This document shows positions 10,619 through 21,069 of a stretch of DNA of 64,000 nt, one piece after another. A program made the translations under genes and the position numbers. Positions within the stretch are counted from its first letter, which is position 1; the number at the start of each line of letters is the position of its first letter. The notes beneath the pieces were generated by a model. That model saw nothing but the letters and a program-made list of their open reading frames with translations, was not told the origin of the DNA and did not search any database. The DNA is from Chaetoderma sp. LZ-2023a (lineage: Eukaryota; Mollusca; Caudofoveata; Chaetodermatida; Chaetodermatidae): the NCBI GenBank assembly GCA_034401795.1, contig CM067365.1, positions 16,421,166-16,485,165 on the forward strand, given 5' to 3'.

Positions 10619-12461
10619 TGCCAGAAGGACGGAAGGGCGATCTAGGACGCTGTCGTTGCTGCTCCTGGCGATGTTGCTTGTAGGACTGCTGCGGCTGTGT
10701 CCTCTTAGTCGATTTCCACGACTTGCCGACTACCTCCTGCTCTGCAACCATTGAAGCGACTTTGGAGAGAGCTTGTCGTGCCGAGCCGCCGAACAAGCCT
10801 GGACCTATGAAGGGCGCAGAAGACAATGCAGCCCTCATCTCTGGTCCTGGTTCTACGCAATCGAGAACCATTCTCCGTCGCTCTGCCAATGTCCTAGTGA
10901 TCACCCTGGCCAGGCAATCCTGAGACAGGCGCATGGTGTCCCGAACAACGCCGGGAGCAGCCTCTGGCACCTGTCCACCCTCCGCCGTGCAGTCCAGCAT
11001 ACCCTGCAGGACGGTACACCCGTGCGACAGCGCAGCCATGGCTGCCCTCGCCGCATCCTCAATGAGCGTGAGCTCATTGAACGGGTCTTTGTTGGTTTAG
11101 GAAACCAAAGGACGCGAGCGTCCCTTAGCTTTCCCAGCCAACGGCCTATTCAGAGCCTCTCGTTCCGCAACGGAAAGCCGTGGAACCCGGGCGTACTGAT
11201 GATAGGCCAGCTCCGGAAAACAGACCCTACTCCTTATCCCCTTCGGGGCCTTTGGCAATGCATAGTCTGGCTGAACCAGACGGTATTCCGCAACTTCCAG
11301 CATGTCGGAAGTCTGCGTGTCCAACGGGAGTGTCGGCATGGCAGAAGAGCCACTTGACAGAGCGCTAGCCGCTCGCTCTGACATCCGTTCCATCGCCGGA
11401 TCGCGCTGAGATCCCAGATCAGATGCCAACCCGAGACGATTGGTCATCCACCCGAGGACCTGCACCCATTCAGCTTCGGTGCAAAAAACGGACTCGTCCA
11501 TCAACGAACTCCTGTTTTCATCCTCCCTCTCTCTCTTAGATGAGAGGGCCACCGACGATCCATGCTGAGCGCTATGCGACATGTCTCTGCCAAGACAGAG
11601 TGCATCCATAGCGCGACTACCAGCGGCACCGGTGTCTAGCGAATCGCCAGACCCGGATTCACCGCAGTCCATCGGCTCCAGCACGGGAGTCGGGACCACG
11701 ACCGCTTTTCCTGTGGCAGGCGATGGCATTCCGATAGGAGCCGCACCTAACGCCACCGGGATACCAGCAGGAACCGCAAAACACGGCTCCGCCGACCCCT
11801 CCGGTTGCACAAATAGCGGATGGAAAATGCCCGACGGAACGTCGACATCACCATCCGCCTGGCAAACCCGTACTAATCCCGAGAGCAACCCCTGGGACGT
11901 ACCGGGCATTGACGTCTTCGAAAGATCCGGCATGCCGGAATCTTCCATTAACAACAAATCTTCCTCCTCTATCGTTGGCTCTTGAGCCAAGGACACAGAC
12001 GGGGCAGGTGCATGACCCTCAGCAGAACTAGCCGGACCACCTAATGGTTGTCCTGCACCAGCTTGCGTCACCGGGACCGTGGACTGCAATTATTCAAACA
12101 TTGCCTTGAACTGGGCTGCCCATATGCCCAGAGCTGAATCCATCCTCATATTCAGCCGACCTTCCAGTCCCATCAACGACGCCTGCTGCAACTTCGCTGC
12201 CTTATCCTTCGCGATCCTCTCCAGTCTCGCACGCAGATCCCTGTCGAACTCTGCCACCATTGCCGACGACCATTTCACACACACATCACAAGGGCTCCCG
12301 ACCTTACACTGGGCGCACGCCATGCAGTGATGTCCCAAATACTTCCGTTTCATGAACCGGTTGCACTTCTGGCACAACATATCCGGATTCTTCGGTTTCT
12401 GTGAACACACAGAAAAATTAAAACGCTGCACATGACAAATGATGACGAGCAATACGCACAA
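10422..12461 (-). CDS. DIRS element 1 gag-like region
   Basis: The 5' coding region of the element on the minus strand. Near its start is a Cys/His-rich cluster (C-Q-K-C, H-H-C-M-A-C-A-Q-C, C-D-V-C) resembling zinc knuckles. The middle is acidic, Pro/Ser/Gly-rich and poorly conserved. A helical block follows (V-V-R-D-T-M-R-L-S-Q-D-C-L-A-R-V-I-T-R). The end is basic and RGG-rich (G-G-S-G-R-G-G-Y-R-K), as expected for an RNA-binding tail. The matching region of element 2 has the same order. It would coat the RNA in a particle; no capsid fold can be claimed from sequence alone. Confidence 0.7.
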
Positions 12462-13054
12462 TCGACTTGATAGTTAAGATTTCTTAAACACATTAACTTT
12501 CTCTTAAATTAATGATAATCAAATTCTTAGGCAGGAAATATTTGAAACTTTTTGAGTGAAAATTAAAAAAAAAACCCACACAACTCAGCTTTTAACTAAC
12601 GTTAAATAACCAAGGCTACATCGCCGATCGCTACAAACACCCTCGACAATGAAGCGAAAGCTAATATCGGCGATAAACAGAGTGCATAGACACACCAAGC
12701 CAAGAACGACATAATTCATGGCCGCCGCCATCTTGGCCAAGGGCGCATCCATCTTTAGAGGAACCGAGTCGCAAGAGAAAATTAACCGAGTACCCGAATT
12801 AAACTAAAAGTTAACGGGTACAGAAGCGACTCCAACAATGGCTAACATTTTAAAACAATGTGCCAATTTAAGGAAATTTCAAACAGTCATTATGGCGCGA
12901 ATGTATAAATTCTAGATTGATACAACCTGCCCCTGTGATGATTTTCCTAATTCCTCCATGAAGCCAACGATGATTTTCTAGAAACAACGCTAAATCTGCT
13001 TAAATTAGAATAATTTGAGCACGACAAAAACATGCGACTTGTAAAAGCACAAAA
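12462..13054. other. DIRS element 1, untranslated 5' region
   Basis: AT-rich non-coding stretch between the gag-like region and the right terminal repeat. It should contain the element's promoter, but I cannot point to a convincing core motif. Nothing else is seen here. Confidence 0.5.
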
Positions 13055-13228
13055 TAGACGAATCTGACTGTGATTGGGAATTGACTCGGTACCTGCGGCT
13101 ATGGTATTCCCGGACACAGTAGGGGCAGGACCAGGAGAGTGCGGAGTTTTAATTGTTTATTTTGAGCTAGACTAGATAATAGATATTATCATAATAGTAC
13201 ATCTGGTAAGTATTATTCGAAGTAGAAT
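13055..13228. repeat. DIRS element 1, right inverted terminal repeat
   Basis: Reverse complement of the left terminal repeat from TAGACGAATCTG through TCATAATAGTACATCTGG. The outermost ~25 bp (AGTATTATTCGAAGTAGAAT) differs from the left end and matches the second half of the ICR. Array E resumes directly at 13229. Confidence 0.9.
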
Positions 13229-13248
13229 TGACCTTCACCACAGTAGTA

Positions 13249-13487
13249 TTAACCCGTAAACACTCAAACGGCCAAAAACAGATTCTGTAGTAGTCTTGAG
13301 AAATGTCCATTTGCAGACCAAAAGAAGACTATTAAAAAAAATTTACCACTGGAATGACTGGCTCAAGAACCGAGCCAGTCATTCCAGTGGTCAATTTTCA
13401 AAAAGTACCTTCTTTTGGTCTGCAAATGGACATTTTCTATGAGAAAATTGAAATATTCTTGAACAAATTTAAGGCTTAAAGGGTTAT
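13249..13487. mobile_element. Family A MITE with TTAA ends
   Basis: The left edge TTAACCCG (13249-13256) and right edge AAAGGGTTA (13478-13486) flank a long palindrome with CCATTTGCAGACCAAAAGAA and a loop at GGCTCAAGAACCGAGCC. It interrupts array E at TAGTATTAA / GGTATATTCCG, which occurs uninterrupted at 6341-6362. An empty site for comparison is therefore present in the window. CCC...GGG ends with TTAA targets are the signature of piggyBac-type elements. Confidence 0.75.
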
Positions 13488-13800
13488 GGTATATTCCGAA
13501 TTTATCCGTTAAGTCTGATACAAATTATTTTTCAGAATAATTTAAGTTCGTATATTTCAAGGGCAATAACTATTGTAAATATTAACGAAAACAGGAACTT
13601 GACCTCCAGCTTAATATGATTAAGTTATAGTCTGAATTTGGTTGAAATCTGTTAGGTCTATCTCAAACTATTGCAGATCAATGATTTTTAAAATTTAAAA
13701 CGGGCTAACTAACGGGCCAGGAACTTCTTACTACTACTAAGTTATATTCTGAATTAGTGCGAAATCTGATTAGTCTATCACAATTATTTCACGGAAACCA
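13487..13800. repeat. Array E, right part
   Basis: Continues the ~157-bp units seen at 5770-6480: GGTATATTCCGAATTT, CAATAACTATTGTAAATATT, GAAAACAGGAACTTGACCTC, TTTGGTTGAAATCTG. It ends at a short ACAT-type microsatellite (about 13803-13850). Confidence 0.7.
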
Positions 13801-13961
13801 ATTACTCAAGTAAGTACATACATGGGTACATATGTACATACGTACATACAAATGGGAGCATGCCAATATCCCCTCAAACTTTGTTTTTGAGGGAATCATA
13901 TTTATAAATTTCTGACTTTGTCAAGTATGCTAGTAAATTTGTGTGTTATTTCTTTACATAG

Positions 13962-14012
13962 GAGAGAGAAGACAACAAGGAGATGATGAAGAGATTAAAG
14001 ATGCTGAAATAA
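13962..14012 (+). CDS. TMC protein, last exon
   Basis: Acceptor TTCTTTACATAG ends at 13961. Phase 0 entry matches exon c. It encodes E-R-E-D-N-K-E-M-M-K-R-L-K-M-L-K and then TAA (14010-14012). The charged ER-x-D-K-x-x-(M/L)-x-x-(R/K)-L ending resembles the short helical tail that closes many TMC proteins (E-G-x-D-K-x-F-L-x-x-K-L). Because the exon is only 51 bp it rests on splice phase and tail similarity. The intron before it is 10.6 kb and carries element 1. Confidence 0.65.
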   Translation, partial: EREDNKEMMKRLKMLK

Positions 14013-14129
14013 TAACATGATCTCATAGGGCATTTCCCACAATGCCAGGATGATTCCAACAAAGCCAGAACAAATCATACAAAGACATGGCAATCCACAC
14101 AATGTTGGGTCAATAGACGGATCCACCTC

Positions 14130-14775
14130 TAGCTATGCCCCTGCCCATTTCTAGCTATACCCATCCCATTTTTAGCTATGCCCAGCCCATTTCTAGCTAT
14201 GCCCAGCCCATTTCTAGCTTTGCCCAGCCCATTTCTAGCTATGTCCAACCCATTTCTAGCTATGCCCAGACCATTTCTAGCTATACCCCACTAAAATATA
14301 GCTATGCCCAGTCCATTTCTAGCTATACCCCGCCCATCTTTAGCTATGCCAAGCCCATTTTTAGCTATGCCCTGCTCATTTTAGCTATGCTCAGCCCATT
14401 TGTAGCTATGCCCAGCCCATTTGTAGCTATACCCACACATTTCTAGCTATGTCCAGCCTGGCTCTAGCTATACCCCACCAATTTATAGCTATGCCCAGCC
14501 AATTTCTAACTATACCCTGCCTATTTTTAGAAATTCACCCATGTTTAACTATGCCCACCCATTTCTAGCTATGCCCAGCCTATTTTTAGCCATGCCCAGC
14601 ACATTTGTACCCATGCCCAGCCTATTTTTAGCTATGCCTAGCCAATTTCTAGCTATACCCAACCAATTTCTAGCTATGCCCAGCCCAGTTCTAGCGATAT
14701 TCCGCCAATTTCTAGCTATGCCCAGTCCATTTCTAACTATGCCAACCCCATTCCTAGCTATGCCTGCCCATGTTT
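14130..14775. repeat. Imperfect ~20-21 bp minisatellite (AGCTATGCCCAGCCCATTTCT)
   Basis: About 30 imperfect copies starting about 120 bp after the TMC stop codon, so probably inside its 3' UTR. The plus-strand open frames it creates (S-Y-A-Q-P-I-S repeats) are by-products of the unit length. Confidence 0.88.
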
Positions 14776-14844
14776 TGCGCTTGATGGGATCATTTTATAT
14801 AATTTGAATCCTGAATTAACAGAATCCCAATTTCAAGGTAACTA

Positions 14845-14935
14845 TACATATAACCTGTTTAATATTTTGAAACTAATCTGACAAGGTGCTGTTGCTGCCG
14901 TTTTCAAAATATTCAACAGACCGTTTATTAGATAG
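14845..14935. repeat. Family B foldback copy
   Basis: TTTAATATTTTGAAACTAAT with a short loop around GTGCTGTTGCTGCC and the returning arm TTTCAAAATATTCAACAG. The loop is reduced. Confidence 0.6.
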
Positions 14936-15200
14936 TAAAGACATACAATTCACACACTTGATGGAATATTCCTGACGGAGATATCTTTATGTCATACATT
15001 ACGCATTTAGATTGTGACATCAGATGATGTGTGACATTATTGATTACATCACAGACAGTCTAAGATTGAGTGACAGATTGGATCTATCCATTCCCACAAT
15101 GACAGAATTATTCCCACAATGATGGAACATGGCAATTCCCTCGATAGGGGAATTCCCACAATCATAGTTTACAACAGGGTGAGTATATTCACCTACTAGT

Positions 15201-15206
15201 AATAAA
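15201..15206 (+). terminator. Candidate TMC poly(A) signal
   Basis: AATAAA about 1.2 kb after the TMC stop codon. It is only a hexamer match; nothing independent shows it is used. Confidence 0.25.
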
Positions 15207-15607
15207 CCAAAGATTTTGTTCTGGAATTACATTATTGTAGTTCATGAGTACCCATGATGCTCGCAAATATTATTTTAAAACAGGGTTTGTGTAAGCTGTT
15301 ACTGAGAACAATTTACATATTGGAATTACGTTTGTATTTGAATAATTTATTATTCTTATTAAATTAAATAATTGACAATTACAACATATTTTTTAAAATT
15401 ACAAAAATATAGTCTTTGTAATCATTTTGTGAAATGGCTTCACAGAATTACCAGATTTCATGACTAACACTTTCAATGTCAAATCCCTGAAAAGTACATT
15501 TATTAGTGAATGTGGAGCATATGCTGTTGTTTATTTTGAAATTAATATGACTGGAAACCATTGCTGCCTTAAGTGCCGTTTCGATGACTCTAGAGTGTGA
15601 TTATTCC

Positions 15608-15825
15608 TTTAATGATCAAGTGGTCAAGAAAATTCAAATTTGTTCATAGTTAATGCCCATTTGCTGGCCAGGAGAATATGTTTGAAAATTTAGCACTGGA
15701 ATAACTGGCGCAGTTATCGAGCCAATCATTCCTGTAATAAATTTACAAAAATAGTCTGCCACTGCAAATGAACTTTAGAAGCCATTTTTGGCGTCTTGAC
15801 CATTATAGGGTTTTAAAGCCAGCTA
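15608..15825. repeat. Family A hairpin MITE copy
   Basis: GCCCATTTGCTGGCCAGGAG on the left and the complementary TAGTCTGCCACTGCAAATGA on the right, with the loop ACTGGCGCAGTTATCGAGCC. Diverged copy. A family B left arm (TTTGAAATTAATATGACTGG, about 15535-15555) lies just upstream. Confidence 0.6.
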
Positions 15826-16354
15826 CCGGGCACATGCGTAAGGGAGGTAACTGCTGTCATTCAATGACCGAGTACTGTTCTTCCATATGCCGAGCTCATG
15901 ATCCCCGTTATATAGAGTTTTCAGGAGCTGTCACAGATGCAGTGGTAGATGCAGTGGTAGGTATTATCCACTAGCTTGGTTTCTCTGCTTGCTTATATTC
16001 TCTCTGCAGGTCTTCCAGTGTTTCTGAAATTGAAAGACAATTTACAGATTGTACAGATTTTTTTCTAGTATTCCAGATTTTTTTTTCAAGTTGAGGAGAC
16101 CTAGAGTAATGCCACACCCTTATAATGCTCAATTTTGAGCAAAATCTGAACAGTAGTTTCTGAGATATCTATAAATCCAGTATGTAATCTGATCCAGATT
16201 CATTTATCCAGATCACTGCCAAAGTCTAGAAATCCTCTTGCATCGCAAGTTGCTTCGTTGTACCTATTTTTATCTAAAGCTCTGTTCACTTTTTCACGGT
16301 TATTGGAAAAGATTTGAAACTGAAACCTAAATTCTCAGAATCTAAATTTCAAGG

Positions 16355-16955
16355 TAACTATACAGTTAACGGCTAATGATTATTTTGCAACTAATTTGAA
16401 TGTGGGCTTTTGTTGCCTATGTTAGAATCTGCTTCCAGTCAAATAAGTTTTTAAAACTTCAACAGAATGTTTATAATTAAATTGTAAATTCATCAGAGAC
16501 ATACAATTCGCACACTTTACATTAGTGACAGACTTTTCAATTTTCGTGATGACAGCTAACAAGTGATGTATTTGATTATGATGTCTGATTCTTGAGTGAC
16601 AGATCTGATCATTCGATTGTATACTTTAGTAGTCAGTCATCTTCTGGATCGCCTTAGGGTTGGTCCTATACAGAAGCCTACAATAGATAGATCCAATCTG
16701 TCACTCAAGTACATGACATCATAATCATTTACTTCACATGAATGTAGGCTGACAGCACAATCAAATTGTGTAATGAATGACATATCTAGCTCCATCATGA
16801 ACATTGAATGGTACATCAAGTGTACGAATTCTATGTCATTATTATTTAATAAACAGTCTGTTGAATAGTTTGAAACTAATTTTACTGGCCGCTGGTGATA
16901 GGCAGCAACAGCACCAAGTTAAATTAGAAACAAAATATTTAACATCTTACAATTA
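16355..16955. repeat. Composite of family B and family D hairpins
   Basis: Family B foldback at 16355-16470 (TAATGATTATTTTGCAACTA ... TTTTAAAACTTCAACAG), family D inverted repeat at about 16495-16795 (GTGACAGATCTGATCATTCG against its complement near 16690-16715), then another family B foldback at 16855-16950. The D-B order recurs at 53890-54068 with matching flanks (AATAAACA-TCTGTTGAAT), so D and B travel together in a larger element. Confidence 0.55.
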
Positions 16956-17039
16956 TAATTACCTTGATATTAGGATTCTGAGAATTCAGGGTATGACCGA
17001 TGCCAACACATGCAAAGCATAGGGGAAGTTTAGTTAGAA

Positions 17040-18605
17040 ATGAGTGGGACACATACAGACTCTCATTTGACATTTTGAAGCCTACCATCATAGAATCATT
17101 CGACCCAAGTTTTATTGAAATCGGACTATTGATTAAGGAGTACCATTTTTAAATCGTTTCGGATAATTTTCAGAAAATCAGACGGCCACCAAAACACTGA
17201 CCTATCAAAATTCGGAATAGAATTTTTTGAGGCTACCACTATAGAATCCTTCCAGATAAATTTGGTTTAAATTTCCCAAGGCGTTAATGAGGAATAGCGT
17301 CTTAAACGAATTCCCATTTTCCGGAAAATTCAAGATGGCCACCCAAAAATATCAAACAGTCAAACTTCTGTATACAAGTTCTGAAGTGTACCAGACTAGT
17401 GTCCGTCCAGCTGAGTTTGGTTGAAATCGGTCAAGCAGTTAATGAGGAGTAGCCTTTTAAATGATTTCCAAACAATTTCAGAAATTCCAAGACTGGAAAA
17501 ATTGACCAATCAACATTCTGTATACATGTTCTGAATCCTACCACCTTAGGGTCCTTCCAGCCAAGTCTGATTGAAATCGCCCAAGCAGTTAATGAGTAGA
17601 CTTTTAAACGATTTCCAGCCATTGTTCGGAAAATTTAAGATGGCACCAAACAAACTGACCAATCAAAATTCTGCATACAGGCTCTGAAGCACACGCCCCT
17701 AGGGGCCTTCCAGCCATGTTTGTTTGAAATCGTTCAAGGGTTAATGAATAGTAGCCGTTTAACTGATTTCCCTAAATTTAAACAAAATCCAAGACGGCTG
17801 CCGAAAAAATTGCCCAATCAAAATTCTGTATACAGGTTCTGAAACCTCCCACCCTAGTATCCTTCCAGCTAAGTCTGGCTGAAATTGCCCAAGAAGATAA
17901 TGAGGAGCAGCATTTTAAACAATTTCCTACCAATTTTGGGAAAATTCAAGATGGTCGCCAAACAAATTGGTCAATCAAAATTATGTATACAAGTTCTGAA
18001 GCATACTACTCAATGGTCCTTCCCACTGAGTTTGATTGAAATTGGTCCAGCATGCCAAGTGGTTAATGAGTAGGCTTTTAACTGATTTCCAGAAATTTGC
18101 CAATCAAAATTTTGTATACAAGTTCTCAAACGTATTATTAGCTTAGTATTCTTGCCATCAAATCTGGTTGAAATTGCCAAAGCAATTAATGAAGAGTAGC
18201 GTTTTAAATGATTTTCAGCCATTTTCCGGAAAATTCATGGCCTCCGAGAGAATTGACCAATCAAAATTCTGTATACAAATTCTGAAGCATACTAGTCTAG
18301 GAAGGACAAGTTTACTTGAAATCGGCCAAGTTGTTAATGAGGAGTAGGCTTTTATCTTATTTCCCAAAATTTTTACAAAATCCAAGATGGCCACTGGAAA
18401 AATGGGCAAATCCAAATTCTGTATATAGGTTCTGAAGCCTACCTCCTTAGGGTTCTTCCTACCAAATTAGATTGAAATCCGCTAAGCGGTTGGCTTAAGT
18501 TACTGAGGAGTAGCATTTTAAAGCAAAAGTTGATGGACAGATGGACAACGGATGGACGGTCGCCATGGCATAAGCTCACTTGGCCATTCTGGCCAGGTGA
18601 GCTAA
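17040..18605. repeat. Tandem array of ~157-bp units with hairpin end (array F, forward)
   Basis: About nine diverged units, each with CCAATCAAAATTCTGTATAC, TTCTGAAGCCTACC, CCTTCCAGCCAAGTTTGGTT, GAAATCGGCCAAGCAGTTAA, and a GATTTCC-GAAAATCCAAGATGG block. The array ends in GATGGACAGATGGACAACGG and then a hairpin TGGCC-ATTCT-GGCCA followed by GTGAGCTAA (about 18577-18602). A short stem followed by CTRR is the 3' end form of Helitrons, and ~160-bp cores occur in bivalve pearl/Helitron-like elements (established); this copy is an inferred member. Confidence 0.7.
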
Positions 18606-19160
18606 GAACGTTAACATTCTACCAGCGTAAGCATCAGATGTGAAACAGCACATTGGACGTCATATCATGGATCACTCTAGCAGTGTTTCTCATGCCATCT
18701 AAATTTTAGAGGGACCCAATATCCTGAAATCTGGTGATCGCCATCTGAAATCTTTTATTCACAAGAAGTATTTTCATCTATGCTAAAATCAGAGGGTGCC
18801 ATGGACTCACAACTATGAATTACGGTGATCCCATGCTAGATTTTGTAGGTATTTTTGTGCAAAAAACCCTATAAAACTATTTAGTATTATACATCCATAC
18901 AACTTTCAGGGGTCCTATGGGACACCCTGTCACAACATTTGAGGGTTCTAGGCTGAATTTTGGGGGTATATACCCTCAAAAGGACCCTTATGAGAATCCA
19001 TGAACTCTACTCAGTCATCACCCTCTTCACGTATATGTATGACCAGACAAACAACATTCCTACATAAAGATTTTTAATGGTATTTACAATTGAAAATTAT
19101 CCGTCATAAATATATTTCCTATATTGTACCACTGTGTAGGAAAACAGCCTCTTTTGTTGA
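18606..19160. other. Unassigned non-coding stretch
   Basis: AT-rich sequence with no open frame, hairpin or tandem unit that I can support. It has a few GGGACCC-AT motifs and nothing recognisable. Confidence 0.3.
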
Positions 19161-19164
19161 AATA

Positions 19165-19345
19165 CATCAGCTTATTTTACAATTTAACCGTCATGCAGAC
19201 CAAAAGCGACCTCTGCAGTGGTCTTGAAGAATGCCCATTTACAAGCCAAGGGAGGACTATTTTCTTCAACCGAGCCAGTCATTTCAGTGGTAAATTTTCA
19301 AAAACCGTCTCTTGGGAGTTTCGGCCGACTGAACCATTAAGGAGT
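19165..19345. repeat. Family A hairpin MITE, partial copy
   Basis: Has ATGCCCATTTACAAGCCAAG and ACCGAGCCAGTCATTTCAG, but the left loop arm is missing, so the palindrome is half-deleted. Confidence 0.5.
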
Positions 19346-19559
19346 TAAGAGATCTTAGTGTAAAGAGTTTTGCACTTAATTGTTTGTGTTATGAAATTAT
19401 GCAAATCAACCTACTTTTACATCGCTTCATCTCCTCAACGCGACTTGACAGGAAGAATATATCACTGTTCTGCTGTTGTCGATACACTTTCTGTTAGAAA
19501 TTAAAACAAGGGCAACAATCAGAGATTTCTAAAACTCTGACCACTATCCGCACAACACA

Positions 19560-20345
19560 ATCTGTTTAATTAGGTCACCATAAACTTTGACCTTTTTATG
19601 GCAAAACCAATAGAGGACATACAAAGCCAACCTTCCACCAAAGTTTAATGAAAATCCCTTACCTTATTTAAGATTTTGAAATGTTACAAAATTACCGTAA
19701 TTGGGTCCTTTGATCTTTTGACTCCCAAATCAACGCGATTCTTCACACCCACCTCCTACGAAAGGTTGATGAAGATCCGTTCAGTAGAACTTGAGTTATC
19801 ATCAGAAAGTTCAAGATGGCCATTCAGACAAGAATTCTGCGGAATTAAGTCTCGTCTGTCTCCTATTTGTCATAGTGTCCATGACCTTTGACCTTGGGAT
19901 CTCAATGTTATCATGCTGCTTCCTACCATTATAGGTACCCATGTATCCAAGCTTAGTTCCAATAGCGTTAATGAGCACAGGTCAACTCGCAATGTCAAAA
20001 TGATCTTGACCTTTGACCTAGTGACCTCACTATCAGCACACATCTTCCTTATGGCATAGGGAAGCATGTGTCCAAATTTAGTTCTGGTAGTACGGTATGA
20101 AGCAATTCTGAAATATAAATGTAAATGATTTGTTAAATGCAAAGCCTTAACGTTGAATCAGCAGAGGTCAAATAGTAATGTCAGAATGATCTTGACCTTT
20201 GACCTAGTGACCTCATTATTAGGACACCTCTTCCTTATGGTATAAAGAACCGTGTATCCAAGTTTAGTTCTGGTAGTATGAAACAGTTCTGTAATATAAA
20301 TGTAAATTATTCGCTAAACGCAAAACCTTAACGTTGACACCGTCA
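19560..20345. repeat. Tandem units carrying TGACCTTTGACCT (DR1-like)
   Basis: Diverged units of roughly 125-190 bp containing ATGATCTTGACCTTTGACCT and AGTGACCTCA, then CCTTATGG, CCAAG-TTAGTTC and TTAATGAG-like text. TGACCTTTGACCT occurs exactly at 19882-19894, 20007-20019 and 20193-20205. Its reverse complement AGGTCAAAGGTCA is a perfect direct repeat spaced by one base, the DR1 site bound by RXR/HNF4-type nuclear receptors. Similar units are common repeats in mollusc genomes (recollection). No gene is seen. Confidence 0.7.
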
Positions 20346-20604
20346 TCATCGGAAAACTGATACCTATGTCTCGTTTCCTCCTTTGCAGTCGAGACAAAAC
20401 TTGACCAATCAGATTTATGCCTACTACTATAGGGTCCTCCAGGCCAAGGTTGGTTAAAATCAGATGAACAGTTAACGAGGATAATGCTTTTAAGAGAATT
20501 TCCAAAAATTCTGGGCAATCCATAAAACTCACAGCATTGGTCTTCTTAAGACTTCTCAGCTCTGCATCCAAGACTTTCTGTTCATTCACCTGTAAATACA
20601 CATC

Positions 20605-20872
20605 ATCACAGTAATTAACATCTTAATGTCCAAGCCTGCTGGAACTAATATCTGTAATGGTCTTGAGAAATGTCCATTCGCAGCCCAAGAAGACTCTAAA
20701 ATTTTACCACTGGAGTGACTGTCTCGATAAATAAGCCAGTCATTCCAGTGCCAGTGATAAATTTTCAAAAATAGTCTTCTCTTGGCCTGCTAATGGACAT
20801 TCATTAAAGCAAAGATTTTAATTTTCTTGAAAAGATCTTGACCACTAAATGGTTAATGTCAAATAGGTTTTA
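20605..20872. repeat. Family A hairpin MITE copy
   Basis: TTAA-flanked (20609-20612 and about 20868) palindrome with GTCCATTCGCAGCCCAAG and its complement, and a loop at CTCGATAAATAAGCCAGTC. Confidence 0.65.
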
Positions 20873-21069
20873 TCACCATATGGGTTACCAATCAGCGTGA
20901 TAATATCCTGATTTGATTCAGATGGCGTAGTTGGTGAACCAAGACATTCTTACAGTCCTTGCGGGGAGTGCTGCCTTCCAAGTGATCCGGGTAATACCTA
21001 TACATGCAATACACAGCTTACTCCAAGATCAGTCTTGATTTAGTGATGGGCTGGTATAATATGGCGTGC

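Larger units (their letters stand above)
6481..13228 (-). mobile_element. DIRS1-like tyrosine-recombinase retrotransposon, nearly full length (element 1)
   Basis: A ~6.7 kb element inserted antisense in the last TMC intron. Parts in minus-strand order: right terminal repeat, gag-like region, reverse transcriptase, RNase H, methyltransferase-like domain, tyrosine recombinase, internal complementary region (ICR), left terminal repeat. The inverted termini match over roughly 160 bp (6517-6677 against 13055-13214), while the outermost 25-35 bp of each end differ. The ICR carries complements of both outer ends, which is the DIRS1 hallmark. No target-site duplication is evident, as expected for an element integrated by a recombinase. 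The flanks join as one ~157-bp repeat array. The element is long and well kept, with perhaps two to four breaks, so it is a fairly young fossil. Confidence 0.92.

Noticed and set aside
15768-15974. 68-codon plus-strand frame after the TMC gene
   Set aside because: Overlaps the arm of a family A hairpin and shows no domain or convincing splice sites.
17431-18415. Short frames on both strands within the 17-18.4 kb array
   Set aside because: Each repeats the same peptide in step with the ~157-bp unit. No splice signals and no domain.
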